From the IMG/VR virus record IMGVR_UViG_3300047552_000142, positions 1 to 20,067 of that record: DNA of 20,067 nucleotides. One strand, given 5' to 3'. Below are positions 6,782 to 13,954 of the stretch, in pieces (within the stretch, counting starts at the first letter, position 1; each line of letters begins with the position of its first letter). The translations under genes and the position numbers were made by a program. Below the pieces are notes generated by a model. It searched no databases, had not been told where the DNA came from, and saw nothing but the letters and a program-made list of their open reading frames with translations. Source of the DNA: a virus.

Positions 6782-8749
6782 CTATAATAAAATCCACGTT
6801 GGTCCTCCCATCCACAGGTAGCCACCTGCCTGCTTACCATTACCATCATACACGGTCTTGAAAGCATACTCGGCATCGTGGGTACCCATACCAAACTCAT
6901 CACCTGATATGTCTACATTAGCGCCTAGATATATATAGGTTAGTGGGCAAAAGTAGAAGGCATTTCGCAGGCTTGTGATCACTTCTGGCACTTCAACATA
7001 TGATAGCTTTGTGTAACGAAGACACCCTTCCAACATTGAGGTTACATGAGCTAAGTTAATACTTAGTATGCTAGCGCTATCGAGGGCATTAATGCCAAGT
7101 GTGGTTAGTGTAGTGGGCAGTTGAATGGACGTAATACCAGGATTGAGAGCAAGTCCAGAAGTATCTATCGTTGTAATGCCTTCAGGTAGTTCTATGGATA
7201 CTAAACCCTTATTAGAGAATGCGAAAGGACCTATCGCGGTTACTGGAACTCCATCTATAGTACTCGGTATTACAACATTTAAGCCTCCGTTTGTATCATA
7301 GTCGGTTATTGCTCCAGTGTTACTATCAAATGTGAAGTATTGTTCCGGAGTCGCCTCCGCTCCACCATCCATGATAATCCATCCGCGACTAATCATAGCG
7401 TCCCTTGCCGCTTCAGGAGCACCACGCGAGTACTTAACATTTCCCATCGACAACAGAACATCAGAGGTGTCTTGGGCCTCCCATCCTACCAGAAGTAGAT
7501 TATAGTTCTGGGTGGAGAATGATGATCCTTCGAGAAATTCATACGCACTTACAAGGGAACTTATGTCCCACATTGACACGTCCTGATCGAAGTTTGAGCA
7601 ACCATAAAACATACTGTCAAAATACTCTACGGATGATGTATTAAAGTGGCTCACCGGCTGATCAAATAGTTCACATTGTGCAAACATTCCTGCCATAGTA
7701 ATTGCTGATGAGGTGTTTAGGTTTGCTATACTACTGTTAAATTTGAGACATCCTGACAACATTTCTTCGAAGGTTTGGACTTTGGAAACATCCCATGTGG
7801 ATAGTGGCTGATCAAAACTGACACAATCGGCAAACATAAAAGACATATCTTCCACATTGGAAACATCTAGTCCTGCAACAGACTGATTAAAACTTATGCA
7901 TCCTCGAAGCATGTTCTGCATTGTTGTTACACTTGAGGTGTTCAACCAAGTTTCGCCTACATTCAATGGCTGATTATACATAGGGCAGTTAGTCAATAGG
8001 TTTGCCATATTTGTGACAAGAGCTGTGTCCAACAATACCAGCGACTGATTAAATTCAAGACAAGCACTTAGCATGCCGTTCATGGTTGTAACACTGCTCG
8101 TATCTAATGTGTCCACTGGCTTGTTGAACTCTCTACAGTTGTCAAAGGCCTGGCTCATGTCCTGAACTCCTGCCGTGTTTAGTGACTTTATGCTTGAGTT
8201 GAACTTGAAGCAGTTGTTAAGCATGTTAGACATATTCGTAAGCCCAGCACCCTTCAGTGCTGTCAATGGACCTTCGAACTCGTAATTGTCTTTAAACAAA
8301 CTCGTGGCATTCACTAAACCTAGAGAAGTGTTGGTCTCCCTATTAGTCGCCGAGATCTTCATGTTGCGACATCCTAGAAATAAACTAGTGATTGATGTGT
8401 TGCTACCAATCAATCTAAAATTATTACCCCACTGAGCTATGTTGGTTACTTTGCGGGCTGAGGAGGAGTTGTTAAACTGCCACCCCCAGCACTGTCCTGT
8501 GATCTTAATGTGGTATACACCACCTGATGCGTATGTGTGTGTTCTAGCAGCGGCATTATACACAGTTATTGTATCAGATGACCCGTCTCCCCAGTCTACA
8601 TCAAAGTCATAGGTTCCAGATATTATGAGAGGCAAAGTGAATGTGTTACCTGTTCCAAGTGTCGTGTCAATTGAAAAATTAAATGAAGCTGTGAAAGGTG
8701 CCGTAATAGTATTCTTCATAATCCTTAACGCCTGTGTTAACTTTAGCAT
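6782..8749 (-). CDS. BspA-like repeat surface protein (DUF285 and leucine-rich repeats)
   Basis: A 655-residue modular protein. Residues about 20-90 look PKD-like (VDWGDGSSDT, HTYASGGVYHIKITG). Residues about 145-400 hold roughly ten repeats of about 25 residues with the pattern NTSSVTTM..ML..C..FNQ, the DUF285/BspA-type surface repeat, closed by the usual end segment (RDAMISRGWIIMDGG). Residues about 470-620 are BspA-type leucine-rich repeats (VVIPSTIDGVPVTAIGPFAF, SIELPEGITTI). No signal peptide or membrane anchor is seen, so it is more likely a virion part than a secreted cell protein. The site before ATG 8749 is GGGGGG, weaker than neighbours. Such repeats bind host surfaces in bacteria and parasites; an adhesive role on the particle is inferred. 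Confidence 0.85.
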   Translation of the reverse strand: MLKLTQALRIMKNTITAPFTASFNFSIDTTLGTGNTFTLPLIISGTYDFDVDWGDGSSDTITVYNAAARTHTYASGGVYHIKITGQCWGWQFNNSSSARKVTNIAQWGNNFRLIGSNTSITSLFLGCRNMKISATNRETNTSLGLVNATSLFKDNYEFEGPLTALKGAGLTNMSNMLNNCFKFNSSIKSLNTAGVQDMSQAFDNCREFNKPVDTLDTSSVTTMNGMLSACLEFNQSLVLLDTALVTNMANLLTNCPMYNQPLNVGETWLNTSSVTTMQNMLRGCISFNQSVAGLDVSNVEDMSFMFADCVSFDQPLSTWDVSKVQTFEEMLSGCLKFNSSIANLNTSSAITMAGMFAQCELFDQPVSHFNTSSVEYFDSMFYGCSNFDQDVSMWDISSLVSAYEFLEGSSFSTQNYNLLLVGWEAQDTSDVLLSMGNVKYSRGAPEAARDAMISRGWIIMDGGAEATPEQYFTFDSNTGAITDYDTNGGLNVVIPSTIDGVPVTAIGPFAFSNKGLVSIELPEGITTIDTSGLALNPGITSIQLPTTLTTLGINALDSASILSINLAHVTSMLEGCLRYTKLSYVEVPEVITSLRNAFYFCPLTYIYLGANVDISGDEFGMGTHDAEYAFKTVYDGNGKQAGGYLWMGGPTWILL

Positions 8750-8762
8750 GAATTAACCCCCC

Positions 8763-9041
8763 TTAAACTGCGTGATATGCTATTACACTACCGCTGGCCA
8801 GTGTACAGCTCGTGAACCTCCCGTAAATTGTGAGACCTGCAGGAACAGAAACCGATGTTATACCATCGATGTTGCCTACTAGTGTAATTTCCGCAGTTGT
8901 AATAACGTATACAGCAAAGAATACATAGCCGTCGTCGGGGGTCACTGCATCTGTGTCATTAATATACTTGCCACCACTAAATCCTAGGCTGTCTAAATTT
9001 GCTTGCGGTGCTGACTGTCTCGGTAGGCTTTTTGTACCCAT
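8763..9041 (-). CDS. Small structural-like protein, unknown
   Basis: A 92-residue protein. After a short polar head (MGTKSLPRQSAPQANLDSLG) it is a compact beta-rich domain with VFFAVYVITTAEITLVGNID and a C-terminal VPAGLTIYGRFTSCTLASGS, reminiscent of small beta-barrel decoration or fiber-base proteins. I do not recognise a named family. GGAGG precedes ATG 9041 by 8 bases, inside the last codons of the preceding gene (Lys-Glu-Asp-stop). It directly precedes the BspA-like gene, so a role as its base or partner is possible but unproven. Confidence 0.75.
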   Translation of the reverse strand: MGTKSLPRQSAPQANLDSLGFSGGKYINDTDAVTPDDGYVFFAVYVITTAEITLVGNIDGITSVSVPAGLTIYGRFTSCTLASGSVIAYHAV

Positions 9042-9044
9042 ACT

Positions 9045-9434
9045 TTAGTCCTCCTTCATTAATTTACGTAGAAGAAATGACTCTCGTGGAGTCACCTTCA
9101 AGTTATTGTTCTTTAGATCGTCAAAACTTATTGATAATAAATCTATCTCGACCTCTTCCTCAAGTAATGCTTTCACGTCAACGTAGAATAGGTCCTTTTT
9201 ACTGTTGTCGATCACATACTCTCCATCGAGGACTACCTCTGTACCGTCGAGCATCTTTTGTACGTATTTTTTGCATATATCTAAACGCCTGTCGTTTAAG
9301 CTATCTACTGCTGACTGAAGAGACTGAAGATTCGTCGCTATATTGGTGGCTACCTGCACCTCCATGGGTACGTCTAGTAGTCTTCCAAATAGCAAGTACA
9401 AGTCCTCAATCTCCTGATAGTTCAAGGTCTTCAT
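9045..9434 (-). CDS. Hypothetical protein with helical N-terminus, acidic
   Basis: A 129-residue acidic protein beginning MKTLNYQEIEDLYLLFGRLL. Predicted long helices span about residues 5-60; the rest is short and charged, ending ESFLLRKLMKED. I do not recognise it. ATG 9434 follows AGGAGG at a good distance; an in-frame start at 9464 lacks such a site and is rejected. It overlaps the end of the Rossmann-fold gene by 29 bases, so the two are probably translated together. A chaperone or accessory role for neighbouring fibers is only a guess. Confidence 0.7.
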   Translation of the reverse strand: MKTLNYQEIEDLYLLFGRLLDVPMEVQVATNIATNLQSLQSAVDSLNDRRLDICKKYVQKMLDGTEVVLDGEYVIDNSKKDLFYVDVKALLEEEVEIDLLSISFDDLKNNNLKVTPRESFLLRKLMKED

Positions 9435-10272
9435 CGTATACCCCCTCCTGATCGTAGTATGCATATAGCTCTCTTAAAGCCTGATACATGCTGATAGAAG
9501 AAACCAGATCCTTCTGGATCTGAGCTAGTAGTCTGTCCTGATTTTTTATTAACTCCGCTATGTCGTTTGAGCAATTGTTTCTTTCCTCTTCAGGAAGTTT
9601 GATAAAGTTCTGTATAGTAGAATAACCTCTTAATCTACACATGCCCTCAAGCTCGTGTGATTTCAAGGCCTTTATGTTCGCCTTTAATTCGTGAATCTTT
9701 GTTCTCATAATTTTAGCCATCTCTACATCAAACAGTTCGTATCCGTATAGATGTGTTGTTCGCAGTAGGTCAGACTGCTCTGGAATGATAATATTAATGC
9801 CCTTGCCTCTTAGAAACCCTACGAAATACTCGCAACTGGACTTCTGATGTCCATACTCAGATGCGTGAGCCATATTGACCCCATATATGTGTATCTCCTT
9901 GTAGCCACACAACGATGCGAAAGCTAACATGTAGCTGATAGAGTTTGTAAAGTACTTTGTTTCCATATGTTTAATAGCCTTCTCCAGAGGAAACTCTACG
10001 GAGTAAGGTATGTTGTTGTGAGTCTTCTGCATAACCACTGGAACTTTTAAATTTCCTAGCGCCTCCCAGTAAGTAAGTCGTGAGTCGCTGTGCCTTCGTA
10101 GCTTGTGAGCCTCTATGACCTCGTCCTTGTGCATTTCAAATACAGCATCGTACCTTGGTAGTGATAGGAACATATCGTTAACTGTCCAGATATCCAAGGT
10201 TGTGTCCTCAAAAGGACATAACTTCCAGTTTGGTGCGCTACCTACTATCGCTAACCTCTTAGTATCACTCAT
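9406..10272 (-). CDS. Rossmann-fold phage protein, GT42/MptE-like
   Basis: A 288-residue protein. The N-terminus LAIVGSAPNWKLCPF is a beta strand and glycine loop like the nucleotide-binding start of GT42 sialyltransferases and the DUF115/MptE-like group. Further matches are DIWTVNDMF (25-35), YFTNSISYMLAFASLCGYKE (107-126) followed by IHIYGVNM, and a late GINIIIPEQSDLL. The C-terminal third (about 180-285) is helical and charged, likely coiled coil. Similar proteins occur among structural genes of many tailed phages without, to my knowledge, a proven role. A sugar-transfer reaction on a virion protein is conceivable, but the catalytic residues cannot be confirmed by eye. Start ATG 10272 follows GAGGAG. 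Confidence 0.65.
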   Translation of the reverse strand: MSDTKRLAIVGSAPNWKLCPFEDTTLDIWTVNDMFLSLPRYDAVFEMHKDEVIEAHKLRRHSDSRLTYWEALGNLKVPVVMQKTHNNIPYSVEFPLEKAIKHMETKYFTNSISYMLAFASLCGYKEIHIYGVNMAHASEYGHQKSSCEYFVGFLRGKGINIIIPEQSDLLRTTHLYGYELFDVEMAKIMRTKIHELKANIKALKSHELEGMCRLRGYSTIQNFIKLPEEERNNCSNDIAELIKNQDRLLAQIQKDLVSSISMYQALRELYAYYDQEGVYDEDLELSGD

Positions 10273-10301
10273 ACACTATTACTCCTCTCATAGAAGAGTT
10301 G

Positions 10302-10326
10302 GAGAACACGTAACACACGTGTTCTC
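10302..10326. repeat. Perfect 10-bp inverted repeat in the longest intergenic gap
   Basis: GAGAACACGT and its exact reverse complement ACGTGTTCTC flank a 5-base loop, inside the 83-base gap 10273-10355. On the transcribed (minus) sense no T-run follows, so it is not a classical terminator for the operon. A T-rich stretch follows on the plus sense. It could be an mRNA hairpin, an RNA-processing site or a protein-binding operator. Confidence 0.8.
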
Positions 10327-10355
10327 TGTCTCTATTTTCTTTTTTGTTTATTTTA

Positions 10356-10817
10356 TTAAGTGGAACTTGATAATGCTACACTTCCATTATTTACTAGGAT
10401 TTGCCATCTCGTTGCACTTCTGGCTTTTAACACTAGTGCATCGTCAGCCGCATTAAATGTGGCTGTGTTATTGGTACCATCGAAAGTAACACCGCTAGCA
10501 GTGTACACTACCATCGTGTTATCAGTAGAGCCCGCGGAAGCCACTATCACCTTATCTAGTCCAGCTGCTGGTGCCGGAAGATCGTAGTACTTAGCTCCGT
10601 CAGTCGATGTGATAATACTCATACCACCTACTGACAAGTCAGTGCCATTCCCAACTGCTGAAGTAGTTGAACCACTAATGGTTTCTACTCCAGTAGCTAT
10701 ACTATCAGCTGTTATGTCTTCGGCAGTTACGTCAGCTAGAACTGTTGATTCGATAGCTGTTAACTTCTTGGTGTGCACGTGGCCCACTAGACCTTTTCCT
10801 CTTGTTACTCTGTTCAT
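10356..10817 (-). CDS. Head fiber-like protein
   Basis: A 153-residue protein. Residues 1-20 (MNRVTRGKGLVGHVHTKKL) match the leader of the 440-residue appendage protein. A short polar repeat zone (TAEDITADSI) follows, then a beta-rich C-terminal domain (DLPAPAAGLDKVIVASAGST, TATFNAADDALVLKARSATR) like the tips of small head fibers. Its place right after capsid genes supports attachment to the head. The ribosome site AAAGGAG is 12 bases upstream of ATG 10817, longer than elsewhere, and the upstream stop lies between. Fiber role is inferred from composition and context. Confidence 0.72.
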   Translation of the reverse strand: MNRVTRGKGLVGHVHTKKLTAIESTVLADVTAEDITADSIATGVETISGSTTSAVGNGTDLSVGGMSIITSTDGAKYYDLPAPAAGLDKVIVASAGSTDNTMVVYTASGVTFDGTNNTATFNAADDALVLKARSATRWQILVNNGSVALSSST

Positions 10818-10821
10818 CTGC

Positions 10822-10995
10822 TTACTTCACTCCTTTCTTACTCGATTTCTTATCAGGTTTAAGCTCTTCATTTACGTGTTTTATAAAGCGAAGTTTTATT
10901 AGCTTCTCATAGTGTTTGCAGGCTGATAGGTCTACAACATCGCCATGTTTGTAGACCTCAGTTCCTGCAGAGAACGCCTTGATTACGATATCCAT
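10822..10995 (-). CDS. 57-residue protein after major capsid gene
   Basis: A small protein, MDIVIKAFSAGTEVYKHGDV and on, with a central charged helix (CKHYEKLIKLRFIKHV) and a Lys-rich tail (KPDKKSSKKGVK). ATG 10995 is one base after the capsid stop (TAGTATG) and no strong ribosome site precedes it, so termination-reinitiation is likely. A longer in-frame reading from 11073 lies inside the capsid gene and is rejected. Small proteins at this place in related phages are often neck or head-completion factors. I do not recognise this one. Confidence 0.7.
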   Translation of the reverse strand: MDIVIKAFSAGTEVYKHGDVVDLSACKHYEKLIKLRFIKHVNEELKPDKKSSKKGVK

Positions 10996-10996
10996 A

Positions 10997-11974
10997 CTAT
11001 TCAATAGCCGCAGTGAAGTATGCTCCAAGGTCAGCCGCAACAACTTTGCAATCGAAAGCACTTTCACCTTCAACTCTATCTGATTTTAGGTGGTCCATTC
11101 TGAACTTACTTACAGCAGTTGAGAACCCTAAGTTTGATAATCCTGTCCAAGCAAACGTGTAACCAGCTGATGGAGTCATTAGTGATGGAGCTGAAGCGGT
11201 GTAGCAAAGTAATGCATTCTTCGAGTTAATAAAGCTATAAGCTCCTGTTTCTCCTTCTACGTTAGTTGCTTTTACAGCACCGGAGATGAACAGTCTGTCA
11301 ACTTCGAACAATCTAGCTAACATATCAGCAGTCACAACAGAGGATGTGGTGTATTTGTATCTGTCAATTATGTCGGGATGACTCTTTAGAGTTTCGAACA
11401 CTTCCTCAGATAGAACTAATGTGTTAGGTCTAAAGCCTGTGATACTTTTGATGTATAATCTAGCGATCTTCATGTCTTCTACAGGATCACTGTTTGCATA
11501 GTCAGACCACTTGATGAATTGGTTAGCTCCAGGAGCCGCCGCAACACCTGTGTAGTCTTTACCCCACACACCAGTGGTCATGTATTTAGTAGCAAATTGT
11601 ACTTCTCTTCTAAGTAAAAGTCTTTGAGATACGAACTTAGTAGCTTCGGAGTCTACATCGAAGACACTATCAGCATTTGCTCTAACTTGGTCAGGTACAT
11701 CCTTATGGAAAGCATAGACTCCACAGTGGTAAGTAGCACTACTGTCTACATTGTATCCACCTCCAGCTGATTCTGTTCCAGGTCCCCTCAATGTAGCTTC
11801 GTCTCTGAACCAGTCATTCTTTGTGTACGTGTAATAAATGTCGCTTTGCTTTGATACAGGAACTACAGGAAATACCTTGTCAGCGATAAAATCATTCGCT
11901 GATTGAATGTACGCTATTGATACATTTGTTAACGGTGCATTAACGTGCACTTGGCTTGCATTTGGTTGTGACAT
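10997..11974 (-). CDS. Major capsid protein (HK97-fold type)
   Basis: A 325-residue capsid subunit. N-terminal NDFIADKVFPVVPVSKQSD, followed by YYTYTKNDWFRDEA, HKDVPDQVRANADS and RLLLRREVQFATKYM, is the standard opening of a widespread phage capsid family; FRPNTLVLSEEVFETLKSHP and a late VSKFRMDHLKSDRVEG fit the remaining domains. Position after scaffold and decoration genes is as expected. AAGGAG precedes ATG 11974. It shows no long N-terminal delta domain, consistent with scaffolding supplied by a separate gene. One of the safest calls of the window. Confidence 0.93.
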   Translation of the reverse strand: MSQPNASQVHVNAPLTNVSIAYIQSANDFIADKVFPVVPVSKQSDIYYTYTKNDWFRDEATLRGPGTESAGGGYNVDSSATYHCGVYAFHKDVPDQVRANADSVFDVDSEATKFVSQRLLLRREVQFATKYMTTGVWGKDYTGVAAAPGANQFIKWSDYANSDPVEDMKIARLYIKSITGFRPNTLVLSEEVFETLKSHPDIIDRYKYTTSSVVTADMLARLFEVDRLFISGAVKATNVEGETGAYSFINSKNALLCYTASAPSLMTPSAGYTFAWTGLSNLGFSTAVSKFRMDHLKSDRVEGESAFDCKVVAADLGAYFTAAIE

Positions 11975-12007
11975 TGTTATTTCACTCCTTCTTTTTTTAA
12001 ATTACAA

Positions 12008-12403
12008 TTAAGATCCTGCGGTTAATACTGGGCTTGCACAGTTGATCAATGCTGAGATTAGACCACCAGCTCCAGTTGATGTGTCTAATGCTTGACCTAC
12101 ATAGTATGCTTCAGCGGCACCGTCTGGATCTGCGGTAACAGCTTGACCATCAGTTGAAGTTCCTAAAAGAGCTCCAGCTGTGATTCCTGCATTACTTGAT
12201 AATTTTGTTATACCGCTAACCATAATTTCAGCGGCTCCACCCGATGTAGGAGCATTCTGTAGTACTCCTACAGGAATGTCTGTTGTTGCTGTACAAAGAC
12301 CTACAGTGTTAGCTCCTGTAATCTTTACAAAGTGGTGTTGGTAGGAACTTAGATCGGCTCCTGCAGTTAGTGTGATCTTTAATCCTGGTAATTCATAAGC
12401 CAT
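12008..12403 (-). CDS. Capsid decoration protein (DUF2190-like)
   Basis: A 131-residue beta-rich protein. GLKITLTAGADLSSYQHHFV at the start, then PVGVLQNAPTSGGAAEIMVS, and a late DGAAEAYYVGQALDTSTGAG are typical of DUF2190-type proteins, which stabilise capsids from outside. It sits between scaffold and capsid genes, the usual place. AAAGGAGG, formed by the last codons of the scaffold gene, serves ATG 12403. Confidence 0.85.
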   Translation of the reverse strand: MAYELPGLKITLTAGADLSSYQHHFVKITGANTVGLCTATTDIPVGVLQNAPTSGGAAEIMVSGITKLSSNAGITAGALLGTSTDGQAVTADPDGAAEAYYVGQALDTSTGAGGLISALINCASPVLTAGS

Positions 12404-12405
12404 AA

Positions 12406-13323
12406 TTACTTACCCTCCTTTAGGTACTCATCATATAACTTCTTGCCTTCCTCGGTTGACATTACTTCTATAAATGCTTGTTGCTTCGTGATGTTCTTTT
12501 CAGTAGCCACTGCTTCAGCCCTCTTCTCAAGTAATTGGTACGAATTCCCTACATCGTTAGATACTTGTGAACTTCCAACTTCTTTGAACAGATCAGTATC
12601 TACAGCATTATTAGCGGCCTTCAGCACATTGAAAACCTTCTCGTATGCTTCTGGTACTGCGTCAGAGATGCTCTTTAGTACAGGACCAAATTCATCTGAG
12701 TTTACTCCTAGCTTATCGAGCGACTTAGCCACCTCTTGGAAGGACTTGAGACTCTCCACCTCAGCTAGTTCGTTCAATCTCTTCTCGAGAGCTTCTTTTT
12801 CAGCTAAAAGATCTGCATTTGCCTTTTGAATTGCTTCAAAGTCTCTCTTCATTATTTCATCCATTTCCTCTTCTCCCCCTTCTGGCTCCTCGCCAATAGA
12901 CTTGTTTATAACATACTCAGCGTATTGAGACGCTGTTGTACGTATTAACTCAGCTTTGTTGATCTCGTCAGACTCTAAAATGGACTCAACAGAAAGATCA
13001 AGAGCTAGTGCTTCATCACTCTTCATCATTTTCTTCTTCTCCTTACCCTTCTTACCCCACATGTCATCCATTACGTCTTCCATACCATCCATCTCATCTT
13101 CGTCGTCCATCATTTCGATGTCATCCATCATTTTTTTCTTCTTACCGGTCATGCCCATTTTCTTCATTGCCTTAGCTAATAGATCAGTGAGTATTGAGAC
13201 TTGCTCGTCCTCAGCATCCACCTCATCGCGTTTAGCTATTACTATTTTAGAATGCGCATTTGCTGGTCTGTCGACTAAATCCACCTTGTACACCTCCATA
13301 TCGGTTATCTTATTCCTCTTCAT
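12406..13323 (-). CDS. Scaffold-like protein with Met/Lys/Asp-rich segment
   Basis: A 305-residue, highly charged, largely helical protein, probably the internal scaffold of the procapsid. Residues about 10-32 (VYKVDLVDRPANAHSKIVIA) resemble the tail of XkdF-type protease regions in other phages. Residues 53-100 are a low-complexity run with 13 Met plus many Lys, Asp and Glu. Residues about 155-300 are coiled-coil-like and end in KLYDEYLKEGK. The start ATG overlaps the protease stop (ATGA at 13323-13320), so translation is coupled. It lies directly between protease and decoration genes. The scaffold role is inferred from composition and place. Confidence 0.78.
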   Translation of the reverse strand: MKRNKITDMEVYKVDLVDRPANAHSKIVIAKRDEVDAEDEQVSILTDLLAKAMKKMGMTGKKKKMMDDIEMMDDEDEMDGMEDVMDDMWGKKGKEKKKMMKSDEALALDLSVESILESDEINKAELIRTTASQYAEYVINKSIGEEPEGGEEEMDEIMKRDFEAIQKANADLLAEKEALEKRLNELAEVESLKSFQEVAKSLDKLGVNSDEFGPVLKSISDAVPEAYEKVFNVLKAANNAVDTDLFKEVGSSQVSNDVGNSYQLLEKRAEAVATEKNITKQQAFIEVMSTEEGKKLYDEYLKEGK

Positions 13324-13952
13324 TCTTCAATCCTCTCCCTTCTACCTCGACCTTCTATTGAAAAAGCTTTGTACACTCCCGACTTTATGGCTTCCCAAGC
13401 CTTATCGTCAGTCACTTCAAAGCCAATCCACCAACCAACGGGTACTACTCCTTCCGGAATACCCAATGCCTTTTGCTTCTCTATAGTAAACACCATAGAC
13501 TCAATCATGGTAGCTGAACCACCCTTCATATGCATCTCTCCACCTTCTCTGTACAGCTTAGCGAACATATAAGCGGCATCTTCTAACGTATTTTCTTCTA
13601 GCATATCACCTTGATGGTCACAAACCTGCACTAGCTGTAGTGATTTGGCCACCGTATCGTAATCCCAGTCATGCGAAACATTTGCCCATCCAAATACTTG
13701 ACGTTTGTCGGTGTCAACCTTCTCTATGGTGACTAACTGTTCACTACTTTTCTTCACTTCGACCCACTCACCTTCCTCATTCTTACCCCAGCCAGCATTC
13801 TCCAGTCCCGACCAAGCAGTTCTTATTGCTCTTACATCATCGTTATACTCAGCAAAGGCATTATTGAAAATCTTACGCCAAGTTGATTGAGCCCTTGTAG
13901 GTAAGCTACTCTTAACTGGGGCTGGTAGGTCCGCATTACTTTTGTATGGCAT
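13320..13952 (-). CDS. ChaB domain fused to XkdF-like prohead protease
   Basis: A 210-residue fusion. Residues about 1-60 are a ChaB domain (MPYKSNADLPAPVKSSLPTR; RAIRTAWSGLENAGWGK). Residues about 72-205 match the XkdF-like serine protease region: DHQGDML at 112-118, HMKGG near 141, ESMVF at 151, WWIGFEVTDDKAWEAIKSG and the Ser-bearing AFSIEG at 196-201. His141 and Ser198 are candidate catalytic residues by position, not proven. The enzyme would trim scaffold and other internal head proteins during maturation. GGAGGGGG precedes ATG 13952. It overlaps the scaffold gene by ATGA. ChaB units at this place are known in some phages; their role is unclear. Confidence 0.87.
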   Translation of the reverse strand: MPYKSNADLPAPVKSSLPTRAQSTWRKIFNNAFAEYNDDVRAIRTAWSGLENAGWGKNEEGEWVEVKKSSEQLVTIEKVDTDKRQVFGWANVSHDWDYDTVAKSLQLVQVCDHQGDMLEENTLEDAAYMFAKLYREGGEMHMKGGSATMIESMVFTIEKQKALGIPEGVVPVGWWIGFEVTDDKAWEAIKSGVYKAFSIEGRGRRERIEE

Positions 13953-13954
13953 GG

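Noticed and set aside
6691-6903. Minus-strand open frame of 70 codons overlapping the end of the BspA-like gene
   Set aside because: It overlaps two better-supported genes and has a low-complexity, Met/Trp-rich product.
8999-9451. Plus-strand open frame of 150 codons
   Set aside because: It lies opposite three well-supported minus-strand genes with good ribosome sites, and its translation is low in order and rich in Ser, Leu and Arg, as antisense frames are.
9045-9464. 139-residue version of the acidic hypothetical protein from ATG 9464
   Set aside because: AGGAGG lies directly before ATG 9434, so the extra ten codons are unlikely to be translated.
10301-10345. Rho-independent terminator at the inverted repeat
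   Set aside because: On the coding sense the hairpin is not followed by a T-run. A T-rich stretch follows only on the plus sense, where no gene is present.
10822-11073. 83-residue version of the 57-residue protein
   Set aside because: The extra 26 codons lie inside the capsid gene in another frame and have no ribosome site.
12956-13486. Plus-strand open frame of 176 codons
   Set aside because: It is the antisense of the Met/Asp/Lys-rich scaffold segment and protease end; the Ser/Ile/Phe-rich product mirrors that composition.
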